Origin: Burkholderia sp. Ax-1719
Lineage (GTDB): Bacteria; Pseudomonadota; Gammaproteobacteria; Burkholderiales; Burkholderiaceae
Reading direction: 5' to 3'
Assembly: GCF_011753055.1 (NCBI RefSeq)
Contig: NZ_VWWJ01000024.1
Location: 1-64,000, forward strand
Length of the DNA: 64,000 nucleotides
The notes under the pieces are model-generated. The model made no database searches, had not been told where the DNA came from, and saw only the letters and a list, made by a program, of their open reading frames with translations. This document shows positions 8,214-16,714 of the stretch, piece by piece (the stretch's first letter is position 1; each line of letters begins with the position of its first letter). The position numbers and the translations under genes are program-made.

Positions 8214-9758
8214 TCAGGCCGCTTCGGTCGTCTGCGCGGTCACGGTGACGGGAACTTCGGCATCCTCACGACGTGGCGCACGAAATACCTGATACTCGGC
8301 GATGGAAAAATGCGCCGTCGCCTGGCGGAAGCGCCACGTGAAGCCTGGCCAGAGCGTGGTGTTCTTGCCGTTGCGCGGATCCAGATACCAGCTCTTGCAG
8401 CCGCCCACCGACCAGATCGCGCGATCGAGTTTCATCTGGATGCGCTCGTTGTAGCGCGCTTCCACCTGCGGGCGCACTTCGATCGCATCGGCGCGATCCT
8501 TCTTCATCGCATCGAGCGCGCCGAGGATGTATTCGATCTGCGACTCGATCATGAAGACCATCGAGTTGTGACCCAAACCCGTATTCGGGCCGACGATCAT
8601 GAAAAAGTTCGGATAGCCAGGCAAGCTCGTACCGAGGTACGCATGCGCGCCGTTGCGCCACGTATCGACGATATCCACGCCGCCGCGCCCGAGGATCGTG
8701 CCCGGTGCGAACGGGTCGGCCACCTGAAAGCCCGTGCCGTAGATCAGGCAATCGACTTCGTGATGGCGGCCATCGGTGGTGATCACGCCGGTCGCGTCGA
8801 TCCGTTCGATCGCGTCCGTCACCACGTTCACATTGGCGCGCGTAAGCGACGGGTAGTAGTCGTTCGAAATCAGCACGCGCTTGCAGCCGATCGTGTAATC
8901 GGGCGTGACCGCCGCGCGAAGCGCCGGATCCTTGATGTGATGCCGAATGTGACGCACCGCGATCTTCTGCACGTTCTTCATCAGCGAAGGATGGATCGCG
9001 AAACCCAGCACGCGCGATTCCAGCAGCCAGTAAAGCCCGGTGCGCGCGATCTTCTGCGTGAACGGGAGCGCGCGGAACATCCATTGCTCGAACTTCGAGA
9101 GCGCGCGGTCGGGTTTGGGCATGATCCACGGCGGCGTGCGCTGGAACAGCGCGAGCTTGTCGACCTGCGGCGCGATCTTCGGCACGAACTGGATTGCGCT
9201 CGCACCGGTGCCGATCACAGCCACGCGTTTGCCTTCGAGCGCATAGCCGTGGTCCCACTGCTGCGAGTGGAACGCCTTGCCCTGAAACGTTTCCACGCCG
9301 GGAATCGCGGGCAGCGCGGCGCGCGAAAGGCCGCCCATCGCCGAGAGCAGCACCCGCGCCGCAACGCGCCGCCCGTTGGCGAAGGCGAGACGCCAGACAT
9401 GGGCCGTCTCGTCCCACTGCGCGCTCTGCAGTTCGTGATCGAAATTGAGCCACGGATAGAGGCGGAATTTGTCCACGCAACGGTTCAGATACGCGCGGAT
9501 TTCCGGCTGGGGCGCGAACATGCGCGTCCAGCGCGGGTTGGGCGCGAAGGAGAACGAATAGACGTGCGATTGCACGTCGCATGCGCAGCCGGGGTAGTGG
9601 TTGTCGCGCCAGGTGCCGCCCACCGAGCCGGCTTTCTCGAACACGGCGAAATCGGTATGGCCGCGCTGCAGCAGGCGGATGGCCATGCCAAGCCCGGCAA
9701 AGCCGGTGCCGATGATGGCAATGCCGACCGTCTCTAAAGACCGGGTGGGTGCGTTCAT
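8214..9758 (-). CDS. Flavin-containing Baeyer-Villiger-type monooxygenase
   Basis: 514 aa. FAD-binding Rossmann motif GTGFAG at 17-22, NADPH-binding motif GTGASA at 183-188, and between them the BVMO fingerprint FxGxxxHxxxW(P/D), seen as FQGKAFHSQQWD at 158-169. Such enzymes insert oxygen next to a ketone to give an ester or lactone. Start placed at MNAPTRS, 8 codons inside the open frame, because GGGAGA lies upstream of it and nothing lies upstream of the earlier ATG. It is the first gene of the minus-strand block and directly follows a good promoter (9782-9810). Closest functional analogue by context is MymA (Rv3083). Confidence 0.9.
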   Translation of the reverse strand: MNAPTRSLETVGIAIIGTGFAGLGMAIRLLQRGHTDFAVFEKAGSVGGTWRDNHYPGCACDVQSHVYSFSFAPNPRWTRMFAPQPEIRAYLNRCVDKFRLYPWLNFDHELQSAQWDETAHVWRLAFANGRRVAARVLLSAMGGLSRAALPAIPGVETFQGKAFHSQQWDHGYALEGKRVAVIGTGASAIQFVPKIAPQVDKLALFQRTPPWIMPKPDRALSKFEQWMFRALPFTQKIARTGLYWLLESRVLGFAIHPSLMKNVQKIAVRHIRHHIKDPALRAAVTPDYTIGCKRVLISNDYYPSLTRANVNVVTDAIERIDATGVITTDGRHHEVDCLIYGTGFQVADPFAPGTILGRGGVDIVDTWRNGAHAYLGTSLPGYPNFFMIVGPNTGLGHNSMVFMIESQIEYILGALDAMKKDRADAIEVRPQVEARYNERIQMKLDRAIWSVGGCKSWYLDPRNGKNTTLWPGFTWRFRQATAHFSIAEYQVFRAPRREDAEVPVTVTAQTTEAA

Positions 9759-9781
9759 CCGGAGCGTCTCCCTATGGTTCA

Positions 9782-9810
9782 TTATTAACTGTTACATTGA
9801 ATGATGTAAA
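9782..9810 (-). promoter_or_regulatory. Promoter of the monooxygenase operon with embedded inverted repeat
   Basis: On the minus strand: -35 TTTACA (9805-9810), 17-nt spacer, -10 TAATAA (9782-9787). The inverted repeat TTACAT (9792-9797), 6 nt, ATGTAA (9804-9809) lies across the -35 and spacer. A dyad in the spacer is where MerR-family activators bind, and a MerR gene lies just upstream (10021-10911). The site assignment is inference. Confidence 0.7.
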
Positions 9811-9971
9811 CATAGTGCGCGAGACGGCCGGGCGCAAGAGGCTAGAGGGAGCATTCCAGGAAATGTGCGTGCACGGAACGAACACGTGCAAACGCCTGCC
9901 AGGCCTGGCGTTTCAGCGTTTTTGAGGGCGCGCGAGGGCCTTCCGAACCCGCCGTAATAAACAGGGCCGAA

Positions 9972-9998
9972 ATAAAAAACGCGGCGTTAAGCCGCGTT
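9972..9998 (-). terminator. Terminator of the MerR gene
   Basis: Minus strand: perfect 8-bp stem AACGCGGC / GCCGCGTT (9978-9985 with 9991-9998), 5-nt loop, followed by TTTTTATTT. Ends the MerR transcript before the monooxygenase promoter. Confidence 0.88.
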
Positions 9999-10020
9999 CA
10001 AGTTGTGGTGCAGCGCAGGA

Positions 10021-10911
10021 TCAGCGCTTTTTGCTGGCCGCCTTTTTGGGGGCGCGAGCGGGTTTTCCGGTGGGCTCATCAACGGCTGCAACCACCGCCG
10101 TTTCGGCGTCAGGCACGCTGCGGCGGCCCAGTTTCTGGTCGAGGATGGTCGCCACACGCCCACCCAGATAGTCGCTTGACTGTTCTTCCAGTGCGCGCAG
10201 GATTTCGTTCTCCACGAACACCGTGGAAAGCGGCCGCAGCCGCCAGATGGCGTCGACGAGCGCGGGCATGTCGGTGGCGGGCGGCAGGGCGCCTGCGTCG
10301 TAACGGTCGAGATGACGCACCACCATCTCCACCAGCACGCGCGCGATGGCGTCGAAATGCGGGCGCGCCTCTTCCAGCACGTCGAGCAGTTCGCGCGCCG
10401 GAATGCCTTCGCGCACCGTCGCGGCGGCGGCGTCGAGCATGGCCGGGTTGCGCGCGACGAACGAGAGGCCCTTGCGTTCGAGCAGACCCAGATCGGCGAG
10501 ACGCGTGAGGCTGCTAGGCGCCTGCGGGCCGAACAGCTTGATCAGTTCGGGTAGCGAATAAGTCTTCGGGCGCGCATGCGACCACGGGCCGCCGATGGCG
10601 TTTTCCAGACCCAGGATCGAGCGCAGATCGCCGCCATCGTCGATGGCCTTGATGAGATCCTGGATGTTCGAAAGCGTATAGCCGCGCGCGAGCAGGTGAT
10701 TGATGAGCTTCAGACGCGCGACGTGCGAATCGTTATAGATGCCCACGCGGCCGCGCTTGTCGGGCGGCATGAGCAGGTCGCGATCCTGATACGCGCGCAC
10801 GTTGCGCACGGTCGTATTCGCCACGCGCGCGAGTTCATCGACGGTGTATTCGCTGTCGGTGGCGCGCTCGGGCGCGAGTTCGGTCTCGGGGGGCGTGGGC
10901 GATTTCGGCAT
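10021..10911 (-). CDS. MerR family transcriptional regulator
   Basis: 296 aa. N-terminal winged-helix MerR domain at about residues 21-90, with YTVDELARVANTTVRNVRAY and the MerR-type wing segment. The long C-terminal helical region has no obvious metal-binding Cys cluster, so it is probably an effector-binding or dimerisation domain for an organic ligand. It lies immediately upstream of the monooxygenase block in the same direction, with its own terminator. It is the natural candidate to act on the dyad at 9792-9809. The C-terminal tail is Lys/Ala-rich. Confidence 0.85.
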   Translation of the reverse strand: MPKSPTPPETELAPERATDSEYTVDELARVANTTVRNVRAYQDRDLLMPPDKRGRVGIYNDSHVARLKLINHLLARGYTLSNIQDLIKAIDDGGDLRSILGLENAIGGPWSHARPKTYSLPELIKLFGPQAPSSLTRLADLGLLERKGLSFVARNPAMLDAAAATVREGIPARELLDVLEEARPHFDAIARVLVEMVVRHLDRYDAGALPPATDMPALVDAIWRLRPLSTVFVENEILRALEEQSSDYLGGRVATILDQKLGRRSVPDAETAVVAAVDEPTGKPARAPKKAASKKR

Positions 10912-11004
10912 GCGCCGATTTTAGCGCGAGCGGTCGTACGAGCGCGAGACGCTGTCCCGCGCGAACGTGCGCTGGCCCACCACGCACCCTTACCGGTACT
11001 TACG

Positions 11005-11841
11005 TCAGAAGCGGTAGGACACGCCCAGATACGAGATCAGCGGATCGGCCTTCAGTTCGGCGCGGCTCACGGCGAGCTCGGTGCCGTCGGCGGCCTTCAC
11101 GATCACAGACGACGTGGTCTTCAGCGGAATATACGTCAGCGAGGCGACGATGCCGAAATGCGCGGTGATGTTGTACGTCGCGCCCAGGTTGAACACCGGC
11201 TGCCACGACGACGACGCCTTCGCGCTCACCTGCGTCGTGCCCGGCTTGCCCGCGCCCGCGGCCAGCACCGCGCCCAGATCGTCCTGCGTGGCCTTCACGA
11301 AGTTCGGATTGAGCTGGATCGACGAAAACCAGTTGTACGACACGCCCACGCCCACGAACGGGCGGAATTTCGCATCGGCATCCCGGAAGTAGTACTGAAA
11401 GATCAGCGCCGGACTCCACTGACGCACGCTCGTCACGATCGGATTAGTGGACGCATCGCTCAGGTTCTGGCTGCCGAGCGCGCCCGCCGGTCCCGGCGGC
11501 TTGATGGTGCCGTGGCCGTAGAGCTTGAAGGTGGGCGGCACGCCCGCCACCGACGACACCGCGATGTGATCGGTCAGAAAGTGCGTAAAGACCAGGCCGA
11601 CCGTGTCCGCCTTGCTGGTCGACAGACCGGTGCCCTGCGAGGTGAACGAGCCCGGCAGGCGCAGCGGCGTGTTGATCGGCGTGGGCGCAACGGTCGTGGT
11701 GAGCGGCGTGCTCGATTGCTGCGGCATGACGTGGAACCAGCCGAGCACGGCCACGTTGTCGCCCGCATGCTGGGCATGGGCAGCCGTAGAGAGACCGGCG
11801 GCCAACATCGCCGCGGCCGCTGCCTTCGCAGTACGTCTCAT
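11005..11841 (-). CDS. OmpW family outer membrane protein
   Basis: 278 aa. A Sec signal peptide (cleavage near AHA-QHA) is followed by a beta-barrel sequence with alternating hydrophobic residues and the terminal aromatic YRF typical of outer-membrane proteins. Segments like WSPALIFQYYF and PFVGVGVSYNWF match OmpW. OmpW forms a narrow hydrophobic channel for small apolar molecules. The second of two adjacent ATG codons fits the GGGAGG ribosome site better, so the start is put at 11841. It is next to the lipid/ketone oxidation block, which suggests uptake of its substrate (inference). Confidence 0.88.
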   Translation of the reverse strand: MRRTAKAAAAAMLAAGLSTAAHAQHAGDNVAVLGWFHVMPQQSSTPLTTTVAPTPINTPLRLPGSFTSQGTGLSTSKADTVGLVFTHFLTDHIAVSSVAGVPPTFKLYGHGTIKPPGPAGALGSQNLSDASTNPIVTSVRQWSPALIFQYYFRDADAKFRPFVGVGVSYNWFSSIQLNPNFVKATQDDLGAVLAAGAGKPGTTQVSAKASSSWQPVFNLGATYNITAHFGIVASLTYIPLKTTSSVIVKAADGTELAVSRAELKADPLISYLGVSYRF

Positions 11842-12062
11842 CATTCCTCCCTGTGACTCTCAGGTTCGGGTGGCCTGCCCGCGCGCGGCAGCCGTCTCGT
11901 GAACGGCTGGTCCTGCGCGCGCCTTGCGGCTCGCTGGCGTGCGCGATGCAGGCCTGGAAGCCTGGCATCGCCCGCCGGCGAAGAGCGGTCACCTCATGGG
12001 CAGCGTGTCCCTCGTCGAACGCTGCGTAATTTCAGATCCGTTCAGGCACGCAGCGAGTGCGA

Positions 12063-13334
12063 TCACTGCACGAAGGCACCCGCCGTGAAGTACGGCGCCG
12101 ACGCATTCGACATGTCGAGGAAGCTGAACACGCCGCCGGTGAAGGTCATCTTGCCGGTCGGCGTCGTGCCGGTCGAAGCGTTCACATGCGTGGTCGTGAC
12201 GACGCCCGGCGTGCTCTGCGCGAAGTTCAGATCAAGTGCGGTCGCAAGCGAAGCCTGCGAAGCATTGAACGGATCGAGCAGCGTGCCCTGCGTGCCGCTG
12301 AGCGCGAGCGTGCGATAGTCGAACTGGCTATCGACACTGATGTACTCGCCATCCTGCGAACCCTGCGCGACGGCCGTTTGCGGCGCGAGCACCGAAATGC
12401 CCGATTCATCGTCGGCGACCGGGCCGGTTGCGCCGCTCTGCGGATCGGTGCCGATCTGCGGATACGCCACGCCCGTGCGCACGAGCACCGGCACGAGTTG
12501 TCCGCGCAACTTGCCGACGATCATGAAGCCCTTCGCCGCGTTCTTGCCGGTGACGAGCGTGGGCTTGACCTGCCCCTGGAAGTTGTCGGTTTCGAATGCG
12601 CCGCTACCGTCGCTCGACTGCGTGAGGTTGGTGCCGGGCTGCTGGCACTTGCCCGCGTTCACGCCGGTGTTGTCGCACTCCTGCCATGTGCCGTCGGCGT
12701 TGATGGTGATCTTCGCGTCCACGGCGGCGGGCAGGAAGTTCTGCGACGGCACCTGGTGATAGCCGAGCTGGTTATACGTGCCCGCCACGTTGGCGATATT
12801 CGTTTCGATCGACGAAAACGCGATGAACGGGTAATACGGGAACTTGGTGTCCGGCACCACGCCGATGCCGCCGGAGCCCGCGAACTGGATTTCCGCGCCC
12901 GGAATCGTGCCGCCCGCCACGCCCATGCCGATAAATACGCGCGCCGGCCGCGACGAATCGAGGCTCGCGCCGTTCAGCTGGAACGCACACTGGTTGAGCT
13001 TGGCCGTCGGCAGGCCGGTTTCCTGCGTGATCGTGCCCGAGACCACGGTGCCCTTGCGCGTGGGCGTGACGGTGCCGGTGGTCGCCGGAATCGGCGATTC
13101 CACATAGGTGATCTGCCAGGTCTTTTTGGTGGTATCGAGTTGCAGCTTGACGAGTTCGCCGTCACCGCCGCCGCCCGTATAAACCGTGCTGTAATCGAGC
13201 GAGGTCGGGCAAAGCGCTGTTTCGACCAGCGGCGGGCTGCTGCTGCCACCGCCACCACAAGCGCCCAGCGTGAGCATCAGCGGGGCGCCTACGCCAACCA
13301 TGGCGAGGCACTTCGCGAAGTGCTTTGATTGCAT
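12063..13334 (-). CDS. DUF2957 lipoprotein (paralogue A)
   Basis: 423 aa. Lipoprotein signal peptide with lipobox LGAC (Cys26) followed by a poly-Gly/Ser linker. The rest is beta-rich and matches the Burkholderia-type DUF2957 family: CPTSLDYSTVYTGGGGDGE near the N-terminus and FIGMGVAGGTIPGA in the middle. No catalytic motif is recognisable. It is paralogous over its whole length to the gene at 13449-14813 and sits with it and OmpW in one orientation, probably one operon. Function unknown. Confidence 0.85.
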   Translation of the reverse strand: MQSKHFAKCLAMVGVGAPLMLTLGACGGGGSSSPPLVETALCPTSLDYSTVYTGGGGDGELVKLQLDTTKKTWQITYVESPIPATTGTVTPTRKGTVVSGTITQETGLPTAKLNQCAFQLNGASLDSSRPARVFIGMGVAGGTIPGAEIQFAGSGGIGVVPDTKFPYYPFIAFSSIETNIANVAGTYNQLGYHQVPSQNFLPAAVDAKITINADGTWQECDNTGVNAGKCQQPGTNLTQSSDGSGAFETDNFQGQVKPTLVTGKNAAKGFMIVGKLRGQLVPVLVRTGVAYPQIGTDPQSGATGPVADDESGISVLAPQTAVAQGSQDGEYISVDSQFDYRTLALSGTQGTLLDPFNASQASLATALDLNFAQSTPGVVTTTHVNASTGTTPTGKMTFTGGVFSFLDMSNASAPYFTAGAFVQ

Positions 13335-13362
13335 ACCGCGTCTCCAGATTCATTCTTGTAGG

Positions 13363-13393
13363 CGGGGCGCCGGCTCCCTGTCGTGGCGCCCCG
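13363..13393. other. GC-rich hairpin between the two DUF2957 genes
   Basis: Perfect 9-bp stem CGGGGCGCC (13363-13371) / GGCGCCCCG (13385-13393) with a 13-nt loop. No T tract on either side, so it is not a classical terminator. It could be an mRNA-processing or stability element setting relative expression of the two paralogues. Confidence 0.55.
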
Positions 13394-13448
13394 TTCTGGC
13401 TTGCTGCGTGCTGCCTGTTTCTTGTTGATTTGCTGTACGAATCAATGG

Positions 13449-14813
13449 TTATTGCGGCTGGATCAGCGCGCCCACACCAAAGTAAGGCGTATTGGACGTT
13501 TCGCTATTCGCCGACGTCGAGGTGACGCCGCCGTTTTCCTCGCCATTCAGGAAGATGCCGTACAGGCCGCCCACGGCGATCACGTTGCCGGTCTTGCCGT
13601 TGTTGTCGGTCGCGCCGATCAGACCCGGATGCGTCTGCGTGTAATCGAGCGTGAACGTGCTTTGCGTGGTCATCGTCGAGGGCTTGAGGAAGCCGCCTGT
13701 TCCGCCATTGATGAGCGTGGCCGTGTAGGCGAAGTTCGAGTCCGCGCCGATAAAGCTGCCGTCGAACGAGCCCGAGGTCAGATTGCTGGCGGGCGCCATC
13801 ATGGCGATGCCCGATTCGTCGTCGACGGCGAGCGAGAGACCCTCGTTCACGTAGCCAGTGCGCACGACCACCGGCACGATCTTGCCGTTGAGCTTGCCGA
13901 GGATCAGATGGCTCGACCCACCGTGCGCGAGCAGCGCGACCGACGCCGACTCGATGCGCGGTGCATTGGCGCTGGTGAAGTAGCTGCCATTCGAATCCGT
14001 GGCCCATTGCGAGGTGGCGGTATCGCACGACGTGTTGGTCGCGCCGCTCGTCACGCTGCAATTGCCGCTGGCGTCGTAGGTTTCCTGCGCGGTCGTGGCG
14101 GCCGCAGCGAAATTCTGCGTCGGCACGATGTGATAGAGCAGCGCGTTCCAGTTGCCCTGCAGATCCGCGATGCTTGTGCTGACCGACGAGAACGCCAGGA
14201 ACGGATAGAAGTCGAAGGTGCGCGACTTGACGTTGCCGAAGAGCAGCGCGGCCGTGCTGTCACCGGTGATGTTGACGGTCGCACCGGGAATGCCGCCGCC
14301 TGCCACGCCGAAGCCCACGTAGATCGTCGGCGGGTTACTGGCGTTGTACGCGGTGGTATAGGTGCTGCCGTTGAGCGTGCCGGTGCCCTGCTGAAGCTGG
14401 AACGCGCAGGCGATCTGCGCAGCCGTGGGCAGCGCACCGCTCGGCGGATGCTGGACCGCGCCGGTAATCGTCAGGCCCGCCCGCGTGTTCTGCACCGAAC
14501 TCGACTGTGCCGGAATCGGCGAAGCGAGGAAGGTCAGCGAGTAGGTCATCTTGGTGGGATCGATGCTCAGGCTCACCACCTCGCCGCTGCCCGCGCCGCC
14601 CAGATACGTGTTCTTGGCGATATCGGCATCGGCCGGGCAGAGGGCGGTCGCAGCGGTCGCGCTGCTAGGTGCGCCTTGACCCGTGCACGTCGATCCCGAG
14701 CATTGCGCCGGATTGATCGCCGACGGATCGCTCGCCTTGCCTCCACCACATGCGACTAGAAGCGGCGTTGCGGCTGCGGCCAGCGCGACGCAGCGGACAA
14801 TGCTCTCCAACAT
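13449..14813 (-). CDS. DUF2957 lipoprotein (paralogue B)
   Basis: 454 aa. Lipoprotein signal with the Cys at residue 22 (LLVAC then GGGK). It shares the paralogue A pattern: CPADADIAKNTYLGGAGSGE near the N-terminus and YVGFGVAGGGIPGATVNI in the middle. Two extra Cys-containing stretches near residues 38-43 (CSGSTC) are unique to this copy. The upstream region has TTGACA on the minus strand (14876-14881) inside a TGACA-N8-TGTCA dyad, a possible promoter/operator, but no good -10. Function unknown; family restricted, as far as I know, mostly to Burkholderiaceae and relatives. Confidence 0.85.
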   Translation of the reverse strand: MLESIVRCVALAAAATPLLVACGGGKASDPSAINPAQCSGSTCTGQGAPSSATAATALCPADADIAKNTYLGGAGSGEVVSLSIDPTKMTYSLTFLASPIPAQSSSVQNTRAGLTITGAVQHPPSGALPTAAQIACAFQLQQGTGTLNGSTYTTAYNASNPPTIYVGFGVAGGGIPGATVNITGDSTAALLFGNVKSRTFDFYPFLAFSSVSTSIADLQGNWNALLYHIVPTQNFAAAATTAQETYDASGNCSVTSGATNTSCDTATSQWATDSNGSYFTSANAPRIESASVALLAHGGSSHLILGKLNGKIVPVVVRTGYVNEGLSLAVDDESGIAMMAPASNLTSGSFDGSFIGADSNFAYTATLINGGTGGFLKPSTMTTQSTFTLDYTQTHPGLIGATDNNGKTGNVIAVGGLYGIFLNGEENGGVTSTSANSETSNTPYFGVGALIQPQ

Positions 14814-15255
14814 ATGTCTGCCTCCCTGTCTCGTAATAATTTATGCGCTGAAGATTGGATCATGACATTGCACGCTGTCAATTGAACGAATCACTCTAAA
14901 ACCGCGCCAGCACGCCGTATCGCTTGCGCTGTCACGGCTCGGACCTGCCGCAACAGGGGTTTGTCCTGATGTGTCCGCCGCGCACGGCGAGGCGCCGGCG
15001 CAATCGGCATTCCTGGCGCGATCCCCGCAGATTCCCGAAAGGTGGGACGCTCGTTGCGCGCGCATATTACGGATAACGGCCTTTTGCGTATCGACAAGCT
15101 AGAGGCAAACCCTGATTACGATGCATAACGAATGAAAATGTGCGGGCAAGATTCGCGAAGGCTTTCGAATCAATTTGCTTTGGTATCCGAATAAATGAAT
15201 TCAGGGTTACGTGATTTATTCGGTGGTGAAATTGCCGGTCCATTTGTCGGGCGAC

Positions 15256-15273
15256 GGTGAGGGTTTTCGGGAT
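15256..15273 (+). repeat. Dispersed polar repeat, copy 5
   Basis: GGTGAG, GG, TTTTCGGGAT. First of a four-copy cluster. Confidence 0.75.
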
Positions 15274-15299
15274 TTGATTCTCGGGGTGTCGCACACCTG

Positions 15300-15320
15300 A
15301 AAGGTGAGGCTTTACGGGAT
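15300..15320 (+). repeat. Dispersed polar repeat, copy 6
   Basis: AAAGGTGAG, GC, TTTACGGGAT, starting 44 nt after the start of copy 5. Confidence 0.8.
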
Positions 15321-15388
15321 TGAGGTCGACGGGAGGGCAACGCGGCCCGAAAGTCGCCCGGTAAACCGCTATCAGCGGAGAAAACGGC

Positions 15389-15409
15389 AAAGGTGAGTGT
15401 TTGCGGGAG
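15389..15409 (+). repeat. Dispersed polar repeat, copy 7
   Basis: AAAGGTGAG, TG, TTTGCGGGAG. Full-length match to the consensus. Confidence 0.85.
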
Positions 15410-15506
15410 CAGAAGTGGGCCTCAAAGGCCGAAAAAATCGGCTTTTATGGATGTATTCAAGTTACTTTGCAGATTTTCTAAATCAAAGTGACTGACGCCA
15501 GATTTT

Positions 15507-15526
15507 AAGGTGAGTATTTTCAGGAG
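15507..15526 (+). repeat. Dispersed polar repeat, copy 8
   Basis: AAGGTGAG, TA, TTTTCAGGAG. CAGGAG variant, about 100 nt before the start codon at 15624. Confidence 0.8.
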
Positions 15527-15623
15527 GGACGTGACCGCCTGTCATCGGCTGAATAATGAGAAACGGTATAAATAGCGATCCGCGCGGACCGATGCCGCCC
15601 GCGCCGCGCTACGGAGTTGCACG

Positions 15624-16640
15624 ATGGGACTTTTCGACCGCCTGTGGCCGCGCAAACGCGCGCAGCCACTTCAGGAAACGGCGCAGACGCGCGCCCTCGT
15701 TGAACGGCTGACGGTGCTCAGCCCGTCGCTCAAGCTCGCGCGTGCGTATCGCGAACGGCTCGTGCCGGCGCTCGCTACCTCGCATGGCTATATCAGCGAA
15801 CTGGTCGCAAGCCTGCCGCCCGCGCACGAAGCGAGCGCCGCGAACTGGCTCGCCGATCCCTACATCCACGCATTTTTCGCCGCGCCCGATGACATCGCGC
15901 ACGTGTTGAGCCGCTCGCCCGAACTGCACGCGTGGTTCGACAGCCATCCACTCGCGCGCGAAACCTGGGCGGTGCTGGGCATGGCGATGAACGAACGGCG
16001 CGGCTTTGGCGTCAGGCAGCAGGGCGATCAGGTGCACGCCGACGTCGCCCAGACCACGGTGAGCTTTGACGATCATCAGGTGCGTGTCTGCGGCGAATCC
16101 GAAGCGGATCTGCGTGCGCAGATCGTGCAGCGCGTGGTCGAGCAGATCGCGCTGGAAGGGCTCGCGCAGATTGCCGCGGACGAATCGCGGCGCGGCGCGC
16201 TCGAAGAGGAGCGGGCGCTGCTGCGCACGCGCCGCCAGTTGCTCACGCGTCAGGGCGCGGGCACGCAGCGCATGGTGGGCGAACGCGTGCTCGCGGATGC
16301 CTCGGAACTCGCGCGGCTGGAAGCGGAGATTGCGGCCAATGAGCAGGCGCTCGCGGCGCTGGGCCTCAAGACCGATGCGATCGAGCACGAACTGGAAGTG
16401 ATCTGCGACGTGCTCGGCCATCCGGAAAAGCACGCCAACGTAGAGATGCGCCGGGTGACGCTCAATCCGATGAACATCGTGATGGAGCAGGCCGACGGCG
16501 CCGCGCCGATTGTGTTTCCGCTCGCGCACATTCCGGCGAGTCCGGAAGGCGTGCGCGCGTTTTCGCTGGTGCGTTTCGCGCGCGCGGATCTGGTTGCGTT
16601 GCCGACGGTGCTGGATGCGGATAGCCGGTTCGTGATCTGA
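15624..16640 (+). CDS. Hypothetical protein with central coiled coil
   Basis: 338 aa; I do not recognise the family. No signal peptide or membrane segment. Residues ~1-130 look globular and helical. Residues ~150-265 are rich in Glu/Arg/Ala/Leu heptads (e.g. LARLEAEIAANEQALAAL) and should form a coiled coil. The C-terminal ~75 residues are beta-rich (VEMRRVTLNPMNIVM). The N-terminus MGLFDRLWPRKR is amphipathic and basic, which may indicate peripheral membrane or nucleic-acid contact. It is an isolated gene with GGAG 9 nt upstream, flanked by repeat clusters on both sides. Confidence 0.8.
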   Translation: MGLFDRLWPRKRAQPLQETAQTRALVERLTVLSPSLKLARAYRERLVPALATSHGYISELVASLPPAHEASAANWLADPYIHAFFAAPDDIAHVLSRSPELHAWFDSHPLARETWAVLGMAMNERRGFGVRQQGDQVHADVAQTTVSFDDHQVRVCGESEADLRAQIVQRVVEQIALEGLAQIAADESRRGALEEERALLRTRRQLLTRQGAGTQRMVGERVLADASELARLEAEIAANEQALAALGLKTDAIEHELEVICDVLGHPEKHANVEMRRVTLNPMNIVMEQADGAAPIVFPLAHIPASPEGVRAFSLVRFARADLVALPTVLDADSRFVI

Positions 16641-16662
16641 ACGCTGGCAGACCGTTGAGCTG

Positions 16663-16683
16663 AAAGGTGAGGGTATCCGGGAT
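16663..16683 (+). repeat. Dispersed polar repeat, copy 9
   Basis: AAAGGTGAG, GG, TATCCGGGAT, 22 nt after the stop codon of the preceding gene. Confidence 0.8.
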
Positions 16684-16714
16684 CGCGATGCGGCGGCAGT
16701 TGTTCGGCTCTGCG

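Larger units (their letters stand above)
14814..15623. other. Gene-free stretch with four repeat copies
   Basis: About 800 nt without a supported gene. It holds four same-orientation copies of the dispersed repeat (15256-15526) in its right half, the putative promoter/dyad of the DUF2957 operon at 14863-14881 and an AT-rich patch (15440-15510). The last ~80 nt should contain the promoter of the gene at 15624. Confidence 0.6.

Noticed and set aside
7269..9737. Very long plus-strand open frame (822 codons) opposite the SDR and monooxygenase genes
   Set aside because: It is antisense to two genes with clear catalytic motifs; the Arg/His-rich translation is typical of a high-GC shadow frame. The same applies to the long antisense frames over 27705-29888, 29497-30948 and 59976-62003.
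8214..9758. AlmA-type long-chain alkane hydroxylase for the flavoprotein
   Set aside because: The FxGxxxHxxxW fingerprint and the NxxYPGCxCD segment fit Baeyer-Villiger-type enzymes better, although alkane-derived ketones remain possible substrates.
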